A model generated the notes under the pieces. That model saw only the letters and a program-made list of their open reading frames with translations, ran no database searches and was not told where the DNA came from. A program made the position numbers and the translations under genes. Below are positions 36,514-45,196 of a stretch of 54,227 nt of DNA, one piece after another. Numbering within the stretch: position 1 is the stretch's first letter; every line of letters starts with the position of its first letter. The stretch comes from Oligoflexia bacterium (GTDB lineage Bacteria > Bdellovibrionota > UBA1018 > CAIPTA01): the NCBI GenBank assembly GCA_023954355.1, contig JAMLID010000022.1, forward strand, positions 1 through 54,227, read 5' to 3'.

Positions 36514-37530
36514 GTGAGTAGTAAAGAGATGTCTAATAAATTTATTAATATTAGTATTGTTTTTTTTACTTTCGCATTTGTTTATTTAGGTTTTCGATTT
36601 TTTCCTTACAGCCCAAAAGATCCTAGGCTAGATTTGCCACCTTGTTTTGAGGTGGGTGAGGGGTTTCATCATCGATTTAATCCTAGTTGTGAAGGTATAA
36701 TCAATACCCCTCGCGGAGACATAGAGTTTTCTACGAATGAAGATGGATTAAGAGAAATTTCTCGAACCGATATTTTAAAAGCTAAGAGTAAGATATTAGT
36801 TTTAGGTGATTCCTTTGTAGAAGGCTGGTGGCTAAAACAAGAAGAAACAATAAGTGCTTTATTGCAGGAAAATTTAAAGGTTCTGTTTGTAAATGCCGGA
36901 ATACGTTCTTCAGGTACTTTTTTCCAAAAAGATCGTTTAGAAAAATTAGTTCCAATCTATAAGCCTGATGGAATTATTTGGTTTATCTCTGATACTGATT
37001 GGGACGATGATAGGTTTTTTTGCGCTTTAGCGAAATCAATTTCTAAAGAGGGGCATCCAGAAAATTTTAGTATAAAAGATTTTCAATCATCGGGGCAAAA
37101 GAAAATAGATTTTTTGCTAGGTAAAGAAAATTTTTTCAGTAAATTTTTAAAGCGAGTTTCGTATGAGACAAATTGGAAAAAAATAGTAGACTCACAAGAA
37201 GCTAACCGATGTAAGTCTTGTGGTGCATTTCAAGAGATAAAAGAATTTGCAGATAGAGAAAGAATACCGATTAAAGCAGTGCTTTTACCATTTCCAGAAC
37301 ATACCACAGTGGGTACGTATAAATTGACATTAGAAAATAGGCAGAAAATAAAGACCTGTTTAGTAGAGTCTGGAATAGATTTATTGGATTCAGAAAGTTT
37401 TTCTAGCGTTGGTAAAAATTATTATTGGGAAAATGATATTCACTTTAACCCTGGGGGTATGCGGGCGTACTTAGAGTATTTACTTCCAAATATTTCTTCT
37501 TGGCTGAAGGCGTTCCTGCTACTTAATTGA
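36514..37530 (+). CDS. Membrane-anchored SGNH-hydrolase-like protein
   Basis: A 338-residue protein (GTG 36514; ATG 36529 is an alternative start) with one N-terminal membrane segment (about residues 10-30) and an SGNH-type domain outside the cell membrane. Block I is ILVLGDSFVEGW with the nucleophile Ser, and the C-terminal block V reads ENDIHFNPGGMRAY, giving the D-x-x-H pair. Such proteins add or remove acyl groups on glycans. It follows the methyltransferase by 17 bp, so both probably form one operon. The exact reaction is unknown. Confidence 0.75.
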   Translation: MSSKEMSNKFINISIVFFTFAFVYLGFRFFPYSPKDPRLDLPPCFEVGEGFHHRFNPSCEGIINTPRGDIEFSTNEDGLREISRTDILKAKSKILVLGDSFVEGWWLKQEETISALLQENLKVLFVNAGIRSSGTFFQKDRLEKLVPIYKPDGIIWFISDTDWDDDRFFCALAKSISKEGHPENFSIKDFQSSGQKKIDFLLGKENFFSKFLKRVSYETNWKKIVDSQEANRCKSCGAFQEIKEFADRERIPIKAVLLPFPEHTTVGTYKLTLENRQKIKTCLVESGIDLLDSESFSSVGKNYYWENDIHFNPGGMRAYLEYLLPNISSWLKAFLLLN

Positions 37531-37646
37531 AAGTTGTTTTCGTATAACCCTCTTTTGGGTAGCCAGCCATTCCAATAAAGGTATATTAAGAACTGAAAAA
37601 ATATGAAAAATAATAAAACAAAAGCCCAGAGATTATGTTTGTTCAT
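37440..37646 (-). CDS. Small single-span membrane protein
   Basis: A 68-residue frame with one membrane segment (about residues 8-26, WAFVLLFFIFFQFLIYLYW) and a charged tail. Its ATG lies 14 bp inside the end of the upstream membrane protein and is preceded by AGGAG six bases away, a good reason to believe it is translated by coupling. Its 3' end overlaps the 3' end of the convergent SGNH gene by 91 bp. I recognise no family. Confidence 0.5.
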   Translation of the reverse strand: MNKHNLWAFVLLFFIFFQFLIYLYWNGWLPKRGLYENNFQLSSRNAFSQEEIFGSKYSKYARIPPGLK

Positions 37647-39510
37647 AGAGTTCTCCTGCTTTATTTTTAAAATATAATCGATAACCGTTTTGCAGTAATA
37701 AGTTTTTGTCTACAAGAGATCCCGGCTGAAGAATAATGTATTGAGGGCCAGATTTTTTTACAATTTCTATTACTAAGTCTGGCGAATTAGCCGAGCTAGA
37801 TGAGAACAACATTCTTCTATTCCAATCAGAGGAAAAATAAGGGTAAAGTAGGGCATTTACCATCCCATAGTGGTGTTGTGATCCAAAGGTATAGTCGATT
37901 AAAACAGATGCAGCCTTTGTTTGATTAAGGGCTGCGGCGAGGCTTTGTACTTCTGCAGCCGCATCATTCTTTCCCGCATATAGTAAACCACTGTAAGGTG
38001 TGTGCTGTTTTCTAAATTCTTGAGAAATAAAAGAAAGATATTGTGGGAAAACAGAAACAGCCTGATAAGAAGACCATATTAATGTAGATATATATATTAG
38101 TGAGAAAACGTAATTCCATTGCAAGGCTTTTTGTAGCTTATGAAAACCCCAGGCAGTAATAGCGAATCCAAAGGGAGTAATAAATAGTCCTAAACGAAGC
38201 TCCCAAGATTTAATAATGCTAAAATATAAAATAATAACAAATAGACTTGAAAGAATTAGTTCTTTATTTTTATTTCGCAAAATATGAAAAATAAAAAAAC
38301 ATAAAAAAGGCACAACACAGATAAACCACGTTGGACCCCAGCGCGCACTAAATTCGTCGTAAGGAACATAATAAGAATCGCTCCATGCTTGATAGTAGCG
38401 CGGTAAAAGCCAGAGGCCTTTGTTTCCGGCAGCACGTTCTATATTGTTTATAAAATATCCATCCCATTTGTTTTGGTCTTCTTTGCCTTTTTCTATGAAA
38501 AGATTTGGGACTAAGTTTTGAATATTAGTATTTATGGGTTTGTTAACGAGAATTTGGTAGGGAGCAATTGGATTGCCGAATTGAACAATATTTTTCCATT
38601 CCCAGAACCAACCGAAAAACGTAAAAATAACTATCCAGGTAGCAGCTGTGATTTTGTTCTTTCTAAATAAAATAAAAGTAATTATCAATGCGCATATAGT
38701 GGCCGGCAATAAAGTTGTATACTTCATATTGGCTAAAAAGACGGTAGCGATCATGGACAAAAAATAGTTTTTTCTCAAAATGAAAATACAAGAGCAAACC
38801 ATATAAAAAGAAGCAATAATGTCTATATTAGCAGTAAGAACTTGATCTAAGATTTTTGGAATAAGCAAAACAGAAATGGCTGCTAGTCGTGCCCAAAAAG
38901 CAGAGACATTTAATTCTGTAGCAAGATAAAAAGAAGCAATCGCTAGTCCAAGAAGATATGGGACTTGCTGGATATTTGTTAAAGAATCGTTAGAAGAAAT
39001 AGCAAACGCCCAAATTTTAGGCAGTTCAGCCATTAGTGGATTTGTACCTATTTGTGGATGCCAAGTAGAAAAAAATAAAGTTTGTTTTTGCCAAGAAAGA
39101 GCGGCTGCTGGTAGGTGATACGACAGAGTATCGTGGTGAAATGCTGGTAGTGAGAGGCCACTGAAGACAAATAAAACAAAGAATATCAATAACGAAAATA
39201 ATATTAGCTTGTCGTGTTTAGCTAAAAACGAAAGAGATTGTTTTGCGGAGTATTTTGAATAAATCCATGGACCAAGAGCTAGTAATAAGGGTGAACTAAA
39301 AAAAAATGCTTTGTTAAAAATACCAAAAGCGAAACAAATCAACACTCCAGATATGATATAAGAGTTTGATAGAAAAAGTGCTTTTAAGAGACGGAAGCTC
39401 CAAGAGTCATTTTCGGTTTGAATATTTAATGTTTGCCAGGAAAAAATTAATAAGAGCGAATAGGCTACAATCCATAAACTAAGAGACAGGAATAGTGTTA
39501 GATCGCTCAT
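37633..39510 (-). CDS. Large polytopic membrane protein, GT-C glycosyltransferase-like
   Basis: A 625-residue protein with about 13 membrane segments and a soluble C-terminal tail (about residues 510-625). The first large loop has HHDTLSYHLPAAALSWQKQT, an acidic/His motif after the early membrane segments as in GT-C transferases, and a second loop has WHPQIGTNPLMAELP. It may move sugars from polyprenyl-phosphate donors to a surface polymer; this is inference from topology. The small protein at 37440-37646 overlaps its stop. Confidence 0.65.
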   Translation of the reverse strand: MSDLTLFLSLSLWIVAYSLLLIFSWQTLNIQTENDSWSFRLLKALFLSNSYIISGVLICFAFGIFNKAFFFSSPLLLALGPWIYSKYSAKQSLSFLAKHDKLILFSLLIFFVLFVFSGLSLPAFHHDTLSYHLPAAALSWQKQTLFFSTWHPQIGTNPLMAELPKIWAFAISSNDSLTNIQQVPYLLGLAIASFYLATELNVSAFWARLAAISVLLIPKILDQVLTANIDIIASFYMVCSCIFILRKNYFLSMIATVFLANMKYTTLLPATICALIITFILFRKNKITAATWIVIFTFFGWFWEWKNIVQFGNPIAPYQILVNKPINTNIQNLVPNLFIEKGKEDQNKWDGYFINNIERAAGNKGLWLLPRYYQAWSDSYYVPYDEFSARWGPTWFICVVPFLCFFIFHILRNKNKELILSSLFVIILYFSIIKSWELRLGLFITPFGFAITAWGFHKLQKALQWNYVFSLIYISTLIWSSYQAVSVFPQYLSFISQEFRKQHTPYSGLLYAGKNDAAAEVQSLAAALNQTKAASVLIDYTFGSQHHYGMVNALLYPYFSSDWNRRMLFSSSSANSPDLVIEIVKKSGPQYIILQPGSLVDKNLLLQNGYRLYFKNKAGELYEQT

Positions 39511-39630
39511 GAGAAAATTTTTTCAAACAAAAGCATGAAATCCAAGTATTAAAGAAAGATATTTATACAGTTTGCTTTTGAGATTAAGAATTGACTCAAG
39601 GCATAGTTTGATTTCGTGGGGGCATTACAT

Positions 39631-39858
39631 ACTTCATGAGAAAAATAAATCTGGCGGAGAGAGAGGGATTCGGTCAAGCGCTCGTGCTCGCTTCAAAGCT
39701 CACACTCCGCCTGACCACCTCGTCGGCCTTTCGCGAACCTCACGTTCGCTCAGCGTCCACTGGACGCCGGCCTCCTCACTTCGATCCCTTCTTATTTCTC
39801 CAGATTTATTTTCCCCACTTCATGAGAAAAATAAATCTGGCGGAGAGAGAGGGATTCG
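39631..39858. repeat. Structured element with duplicated tRNA-Ser 3' end
   Basis: A 42-bp sequence is present identically at 39631-39672 and 39817-39858. The right copy includes the acceptor and T-arm 3' strand plus CCA of the intact tRNA-Ser gene; the left copy is a detached duplicate. Between them are about 144 bp of GC-rich DNA with nested palindromes: GGTCAAGCG/CGCCTGACC (39672-39680 with 39708-39716), GCGAAC/GTTCGC (39733-39749) and GCGTCC/GGACGC (39753-39767). CCAGATTTATTTTC at 39800-39813 is an inverted copy of part of the direct repeat. It resembles a small palindromic element that inserted at, or was copied from, a tRNA gene. Confidence 0.7.
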
Positions 39859-39927
39859 AACCCTCGAATGGTGTTACCCATTACACGCTTTCCAAGCGTG
39901 CGCCTTCGGCCACTCGGCCATCTCTCC
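39838..39927 (-). tRNA. tRNA-Ser (anticodon GGA)
   Basis: The minus strand folds as a 90-nt class II tRNA: acceptor GGAGAGA/TCTCTCC, D-arm GGCCGAGTGGCC, anticodon arm CACGC-TTGGAAA-GCGTG giving anticodon GGA, a long variable arm, T-arm with GGTTCGAATCC, discriminator G and an encoded CCA. The upstream 200 bp to the aminotransferase gene hold no gene that I can support. Confidence 0.95.
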
Positions 39928-40179
39928 GTAAAAAAAACTTCGACCTTTCATACGCATGTTCGGTCGACTAATTTGCCTTTCCTAAGAACTTACATTTTAT
40001 CAACATAGACCTAATGGCCTAGTTCAGATAAATATTTCAGTGGCGATTAAGTAGCATATAGCAGAGAGATCGTCTAATGAGAAACTAAATGACTCATAGT
40101 ATTATCGCATTTACTAAGGTGATAAAAGGTGCTTGGCGTTCATTACTGGGAGTTGTACAAAATACGTATTGAGGTTGTT

Positions 40180-41286
40180 TTGAATCGTAATTTACCGACA
40201 AATATTTCTCCGCTTCGCGCTTTTTCGGCAATGGCCAAGCCAACTACAATAGATTTATGTCTTGGTAAGCCTTATGAAGACATGCCTGCAGAACTACGCC
40301 ATATAGTGCCTGAATTATTTGCCAATACTAAATATAGAATGGATTATTCCGAGAATGCTGGATTCGCATTTGTAAGAGATGCTTTCGAAAAGCACTACGG
40401 TTTACCAAAAAATAGTTTGATCTTAACTCATGGTGCTCAAGAGGCACTTTATATAGCACTTTTATCTAATCTCAATCCGGGTGATGAAGTTTTAATTCCA
40501 AACCCAGGGTTTCTCGCATATGCACCTATGGTAAAAATGGTGGGCGCTAAACCTTCATTTTATTTTTTAAAAAAAGTGAATGAGAATTTTCATTATGATT
40601 TAGAGCTAATCACAAAAAAAATCACAAAAAAAACCAAAGTGATTCTATTGAATTCACCCTCGAATCCTACGGGATCAGAGTTGTCGTCTACTTTGCTTAA
40701 AGAAATTATTAAGAAATTTCCTAAAATAAAAATTCTATCTGATGAGGTTTATGCTGAACTTGATTATGAGAAATTGTACGAACCACTTGCTAAAAAAAAT
40801 AGTTCTATAATTAGTGTAAATTCTCTCTCGAAAAGTCACGCACTTACTGGATGGAGAATTGGTTGGGTGGTATCAACTGACCCAAAAATATATAAAACAC
40901 TGCTTGTTGCGCATCAGTATGTATCTACTTGTGCCTCTGTTCCTAGTCAGCATCTAGCAAATGCACTTTTGTCTAATTCTTTTGAAAAAATTCGTGATCA
41001 CTACAAAAATGAATATCAATTACGTAGAGATATTTTTTTTCAAGCTCTGGGTAAGCTAAGTGAAAAAATAGAAAAACCTAAGGCAGGATTTTACGCTTTT
41101 CTGCCAATACCAAAAAAGTATTCTACCTCTTTAGAGTTTGCGAAAGCTCTTTTGAATAAAAATGATATCTTAGTAGTGCCTGGTGAATTTTTCGGTACCG
41201 CAGGGAAAAAACATATTCGTATTAGCTATAGTGCTAACGTTGAGCTGTTGCGAAAAGCTGGTGAATTAATAAGTAAATGGTACTAG
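40180..41286 (+). CDS. PLP-dependent class I/II aminotransferase
   Basis: A fold-type I aminotransferase of about 368 residues. GAQEALYIALL and NSPSNPTG mark the cofactor and substrate sites, ILSDEVYAEL has the conserved Asp and Tyr, and NSLSKSHALTGWRIGW contains the PLP-binding Lys. The start is uncertain: GTG 40129 gives 385 residues, but TTG 40180, preceded by TTGAGG, is closer to where homologs usually begin. It converges on the lysine/DAP operon with a 15-bp gap. Since no dapC is present in that operon it is a candidate N-succinyl-DAP aminotransferase, but other specificities are equally possible from sequence alone. Confidence 0.85.
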   Translation: MNRNLPTNISPLRAFSAMAKPTTIDLCLGKPYEDMPAELRHIVPELFANTKYRMDYSENAGFAFVRDAFEKHYGLPKNSLILTHGAQEALYIALLSNLNPGDEVLIPNPGFLAYAPMVKMVGAKPSFYFLKKVNENFHYDLELITKKITKKTKVILLNSPSNPTGSELSSTLLKEIIKKFPKIKILSDEVYAELDYEKLYEPLAKKNSSIISVNSLSKSHALTGWRIGWVVSTDPKIYKTLLVAHQYVSTCASVPSQHLANALLSNSFEKIRDHYKNEYQLRRDIFFQALGKLSEKIEKPKAGFYAFLPIPKKYSTSLEFAKALLNKNDILVVPGEFFGTAGKKHIRISYSANVELLRKAGELISKWY

Positions 41287-41301
41287 TGCTAATTTTTGGT
41301 T

Positions 41302-42360
41302 TTAAACGTCAGATAAGATTCTCATAAGCTCTATTCCCTCATGAGCAATCGAAGATGAATAAAAAACAATAGGTATTCCATCGTAAGGACTTTTAACCTC
41401 AAAAAAATCTGGCTCATCAGAAAAACGCAAAATACGCGCTAATAGATCACCTTTTTTAACTCTTTTTCCTGGTTGAGCGACATAATCTACTAACCCACCA
41501 ACAGCAGAGTAAATTGTCATATATTGGTTGATTGGGCAGTTGACAGGATTTTTTTTCTCCGCTTCGCCTTGAATGACTTTCTTATGCCTTAAGTAATTTA
41601 AAATTCCTGCAAGGTCACTTTCTGCCTGAGAAGACGAAATGGATTCGTGATTGCCTAACTCAATGGTAAAGCTTTGCGTTTTTATTTGAGAGAGATTTAG
41701 TTGTTCTGCGAGCATAGTCCAGGGCCTAAAAAATACCTCATCCATAGCTCCACCAAATTTATCTTTAGGCATAATAATTTGAAATGGTATAGAAAAATAA
41801 GCAGCATCTTCTTTTGCGTACTCAGGTACATAAATATGATGAGCACTTCTATTTGCGCAATGAAGGTCTAAGCATAAATCAGAATCTATAGAGAGCGTTT
41901 GTAGGGTTAGTGCCAAAGCATCAGGAAAAGAAATAGAACTATTTTTCTTTTCCAATAATTTTTTCATCATTTCTTCTTTAAATGTAGAATATAAGGTTGC
42001 TTCCGTTAGCCCTTTTAATTGTTCCCAATTCATATTTTCTACAGGTAAAAAATAACGACGGTTATAATTATCTCCATTGGTCAGATCAAATCGTCCAAAT
42101 GTATAGTCGCCAGCTTTTTGGTTTAACCCCATGGGATTCGCATTGGGAACCAATCGAACATCACCTAGAGGTGGGTTTTCTTTTAAAAATTCAAAAAGTT
42201 TGGCAATAACTAATGAGCCCTGTACCTCAGACCCATGTGTTGCCGATTGTATATATACTTTCGGAGCATTTTTTTGGCTCCCTTTAAAATCGTAAACCGT
42301 TATATGTAGTGAATCTCCAGAAGCAAGAGTTCGAACCGGGACTTTTTTTATTTCAACCAT
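41302..42360 (-). CDS. Succinylglutamate desuccinylase/aspartoacylase (AstE/AspA)-family zinc enzyme
   Basis: A 352-residue zinc hydrolase from ATG 42360, which follows AAGGA and overlaps the lysA stop by 13 bp. Zinc ligands are visible in ATHGSEVQG (His and Glu) and in LDLHCANRS (His); the catalytic Glu is in FTIELGNHE. A C-terminal barrel domain (GGLVDYVAQPGKRVKKGDLLARIL) is typical of the AstE/AspA branch. The family removes N-acyl groups, such as succinyl from N-succinylglutamate. It is the last gene of the riboswitch-led lysine operon, which makes succinylated intermediates through DapD but has no dapE. I infer it may be the succinyl-DAP desuccinylase. Confidence 0.85.
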   Translation of the reverse strand: MVEIKKVPVRTLASGDSLHITVYDFKGSQKNAPKVYIQSATHGSEVQGSLVIAKLFEFLKENPPLGDVRLVPNANPMGLNQKAGDYTFGRFDLTNGDNYNRRYFLPVENMNWEQLKGLTEATLYSTFKEEMMKKLLEKKNSSISFPDALALTLQTLSIDSDLCLDLHCANRSAHHIYVPEYAKEDAAYFSIPFQIIMPKDKFGGAMDEVFFRPWTMLAEQLNLSQIKTQSFTIELGNHESISSSQAESDLAGILNYLRHKKVIQGEAEKKNPVNCPINQYMTIYSAVGGLVDYVAQPGKRVKKGDLLARILRFSDEPDFFEVKSPYDGIPIVFYSSSIAHEGIELMRILSDV

Positions 42361-43529
42361 TTTTCTGATCCTTCTACAGGTCGACAAACACTAAGCTTAC
42401 CATTTTTTTTTATAACTTCACCGGGCATATCGTGACAAAGAAAAAATGGCATGCTTTCTGTAAATCCATAAGCACCAACCTTTTTAAAAACAATAAAGTC
42501 TTCTGGAGAGGTATCTTTAGGAAGAGAATAGGTTCCCAATTTGTCTAAAGCTGTGCATAAAGGTCCGTGTACGTTAAATTCTTTAAGAGGCAAGTCTTTT
42601 CTTTCTAAAACCTCTGCCGGGAAAAATTCATTAACCAAAGCCGGCCGAACTAAGTGATTAATCCCGCCAGAGCAAATTAAGAATTCCTTTTCTCGTACAG
42701 TTTTTCTTTCGACGACTTGAGTTATATAACTGCCAAATAATCCGACGGCATAGCGTCCAAGTTCTAGCCAAATTTCTTTAGCTTCAGATTTTAATTGAAC
42801 ACTTTTAAAAATTTCTTTTAATGAATTCCAGTGAATTTCTTGATCTAGACTCGTTTGCGAATAATCAATACCTAGACCGCCACCTAAATCTAAAACACTT
42901 AGCTCAAAATTTTGCTTTTCAGCAAATTTTTTTGCCTCTTCAGCAGTTTTAATCCAAATTTTTTCTAGCTCTGCTGTGGATAAAATATTTCCCCATTGAA
43001 ATACATGTACTCCTATATATTTAACCTGAGAAAACTTTGGTAGTGATTCCCATTCTTCGGGACTTAATCCAAATACAGAAGTTTGACTTCCTCCTAATAT
43101 ACTTGCTTCTCCTTCCCACGAAAGTTGTAAACGAATTAATACATTCACTTGAGTGTTTTTTGAAAGTCGAGCTAATAATTCTAGTTGCGCGCGGCTTTCA
43201 ATAACAAATGTTCTCACACCCATCTCTAGGGCTTTAGAAATAAAGAGCTTTGTTTTAGCAGGTCCGGTAAGAAGAATGTTTTCTGGTAAAATTTCAGAGC
43301 GAATGGCCTGATTAAGTTCTCCAATAGAGGCTACATCAACAGAAAGACCTGACTTAGATACAGTTTTTAAAATTGCTGAAAGGGGATTCGCTTTACAGGC
43401 ATACCATAGGCGAATCCCTTCAGTACGAAGCGAGCGCAAGTGTTCTTCCATACGGTCAAGGTCGTAAATATACGTATTGCCTTTAGCAAGATAGAAAGAT
43501 TCTTTTAACTCACGCTCTGAGAGGCTCAT
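42348..43529 (-). CDS. lysA: Diaminopimelate decarboxylase-like fold-type III PLP enzyme
   Basis: A 393-residue PLP decarboxylase of the LysA/ornithine decarboxylase fold. YACKANPLSAIL carries the PLP Lys, LDLGGGLGIDY is the phosphate-binding Gly stretch, ELGRYAVG equals the EPGR region, and GPLCTALDKLG equals the GPxCxSxD motif of the other subunit. Two motifs depart from the usual form: HVFQWGNILS instead of HxHIGSQ and ELGR instead of EPGR, so it belongs to a divergent branch. Its place in the lysine operon makes DAP decarboxylation to lysine the best reading; a related decarboxylase role is possible. It overlaps dapD by 4 bp. Confidence 0.8.
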   Translation of the reverse strand: MSLSERELKESFYLAKGNTYIYDLDRMEEHLRSLRTEGIRLWYACKANPLSAILKTVSKSGLSVDVASIGELNQAIRSEILPENILLTGPAKTKLFISKALEMGVRTFVIESRAQLELLARLSKNTQVNVLIRLQLSWEGEASILGGSQTSVFGLSPEEWESLPKFSQVKYIGVHVFQWGNILSTAELEKIWIKTAEEAKKFAEKQNFELSVLDLGGGLGIDYSQTSLDQEIHWNSLKEIFKSVQLKSEAKEIWLELGRYAVGLFGSYITQVVERKTVREKEFLICSGGINHLVRPALVNEFFPAEVLERKDLPLKEFNVHGPLCTALDKLGTYSLPKDTSPEDFIVFKKVGAYGFTESMPFFLCHDMPGEVIKKNGKLSVCRPVEGSEKWLK

Positions 43530-44293
43530 CTCAAAATCTCTTCAAGTACGAGAGAGGCATTTGATTTTTCATCTCTATATTTAATAATAATAGGGCAATG
43601 TAGAAAGAGGTTTTGCTTACTTGCCCATTCACTTGCTTTAAGCGGACGAGTTCCAGGAACCACTACGGCATTTTCTGGTACAGGAGCACCTCTTTCTAAA
43701 ACACACTCATTTACTGCATCGTAAATAGATACACCTTTTGAAAGCACTACACCTGGAGCAATTACGGCTCCTTTTTTTACATGTATGCCTTCTACAATAA
43801 TTGCGCCTGCTCCGATAAATGCATTATCGTCTATGACAACTGGAGTTTGACCAATTGGTTCGAGTACCCCTCCAATTTGAACACCTGCAGACAAATGCAC
43901 TTTTTTACCGATTTGCGCACAGGAGCCGACAAGAACATGTGAATCAACCATGGTTCCTTCATCTACATAAGCACCGATATTGATATAAGCAGGCGGCATA
44001 ATGATTACGCCCTTAGCTACATAAGCACCTCTTCTTACGGAGCTTCCACCTGGAACAAGCCTAACAGAGTCACTTTCACGAAATTTTCTGGGTAAAATAG
44101 TATCTTTGTCTACAAAGCCTTTATATAGACCTTCGGTAGCTTGTGTAAGTTCAATATTTTTACCGCTTCTAAATGCAGCCAAAATGGCTTCTTTTACTTC
44201 AACATTAGCACTTATAGTACCATCAGTATTTTGTTTAATTGCTCTGATCTTTCCTATTTCTAAGTCATCTAAAATTTTTTGATACTCACTCAT
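43526..44293 (-). CDS. dapD: Tetrahydrodipicolinate N-succinyltransferase DapD
   Basis: A 255-residue left-handed beta-helix acyltransferase that succinylates tetrahydrodipicolinate, committing the cell to the succinylase branch of DAP synthesis. Evidence: the hexapeptide-repeat region with VRRGAYVAKGVIIMPPAYINIGAYVDEGTMVDSHVLVGSCAQIGKKVHLSAG, where the Asp and Glu of the active site occur, and VLEPIGQTPVVIDDNAFIGAG. It is a little shorter than E. coli DapD (274). AAGGGATG lies upstream. Confidence 0.95.
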   Translation of the reverse strand: MSEYQKILDDLEIGKIRAIKQNTDGTISANVEVKEAILAAFRSGKNIELTQATEGLYKGFVDKDTILPRKFRESDSVRLVPGGSSVRRGAYVAKGVIIMPPAYINIGAYVDEGTMVDSHVLVGSCAQIGKKVHLSAGVQIGGVLEPIGQTPVVIDDNAFIGAGAIIVEGIHVKKGAVIAPGVVLSKGVSIYDAVNECVLERGAPVPENAVVVPGTRPLKASEWASKQNLFLHCPIIIKYRDEKSNASLVLEEILR

Positions 44294-44308
44294 TTTTCAT
44301 CCCTTTCT

Positions 44309-45196
44309 CTAGAAGTTTTTGTGCCAATTTTCAATAATGGAGTCTTGCTCTTTTAGAACATTAGCTTGTTTTAAATCATTTTCACTCAATGGAGGTCTCA
44401 CGAAAGAATTTTGAATAACCCCCTTAAGTGAGAGTAAGGTTTTTGCCGGAACAGGATTGCTCGCTAAAAATAGAGAATCCGCGGCTTTTTTCCAAATCTG
44501 TGAAGACTCATTGCTAAGACTTTGCTCTAAGCATTGTTTAACAAAAGTAGAAGCAGCCTTTGGCCAAACATTTGATGCAACCGATACTAAGCCAACAGCA
44601 CCAGCTCTTGTAAACTCAGGAGTAAGGCCGTCGTCACCTGAATAAAAATCTAAATTTTCAGCTACTTTTCTATAGGCAGTAAACTCTTCTAATGAACCAC
44701 TTGCTTCTTTCACAGCCCAAGCATTTTGGTGCTTAGCGATTTTTGAAAGACATTCTAGATGCAGTTTTACTCCGGTTCTAGATGGTACGTTATATATCAT
44801 TACAGGCTTTTTTACTTGGTCCATTAAAGTGGTAAACCAATGTGTTTGCCCTTCTGGCCCAGGTTTAGCGTATAAAGGCACAGGCATTAAATACCCGTCT
44901 ATATTTTCTTTTTCTGCGAAATGTAGAAAATCAATTGTTTGATTGAGCTGAAAACCAGAGACCCCAACCAAAACAGGGGTATTTAATTTGAGCGTAGAGA
45001 CGAAATGAATAATTTTTCTTTTTTCTTCTTCTTCTAGCGCGAGCCCTTCGCCAGTGCTACCCAAAATAACTATTCCGTTCCCGGCTTTCTCTTGTAGCCG
45101 AATAAGAGCTTCTAGTTCAGAGTAAGAAACTTCACCTGATAGATCAAATGGTGTTACTATGGCTGTATATAAAAAATTCTTAACAGAGTTAGACAT
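44309..45196 (-). CDS. dapA: 4-hydroxy-tetrahydrodipicolinate synthase DapA
   Basis: A 295-residue TIM-barrel aldolase condensing pyruvate with aspartate semialdehyde. I use ATG 45196, just after AAAGGAG; the open frame to 45328 runs back through dapB and is not coding. Motifs: ILGSTGEG (the Thr of the proton relay), YNVPSRTG with the Tyr, and AVKEASGS with the Schiff-base Lys. It overlaps the end of dapB by 8 bp. Confidence 0.95.
   Translation of the reverse strand: MSNSVKNFLYTAIVTPFDLSGEVSYSELEALIRLQEKAGNGIVILGSTGEGLALEEEEKRKIIHFVSTLKLNTPVLVGVSGFQLNQTIDFLHFAEKENIDGYLMPVPLYAKPGPEGQTHWFTTLMDQVKKPVMIYNVPSRTGVKLHLECLSKIAKHQNAWAVKEASGSLEEFTAYRKVAENLDFYSGDDGLTPEFTRAGAVGLVSVASNVWPKAASTFVKQCLEQSLSNESSQIWKKAADSLFLASNPVPAKTLLSLKGVIQNSFVRPPLSENDLKQANVLKEQDSIIENWHKNF

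Noticed and set aside
39941..39966. CGACC/GGTCG inverted repeat upstream of tRNA-Ser
   Set aside because: The stem is only 5 bp and the position fits neither a terminator nor a known operator, so no function is claimed.
39572..39971. Two overlapping open frames of 111-119 codons on the plus strand
   Set aside because: They run antisense through the tRNA-Ser gene and the palindromic element; the peptide they give is the well-known spurious translation of an antisense tRNA-Ser.
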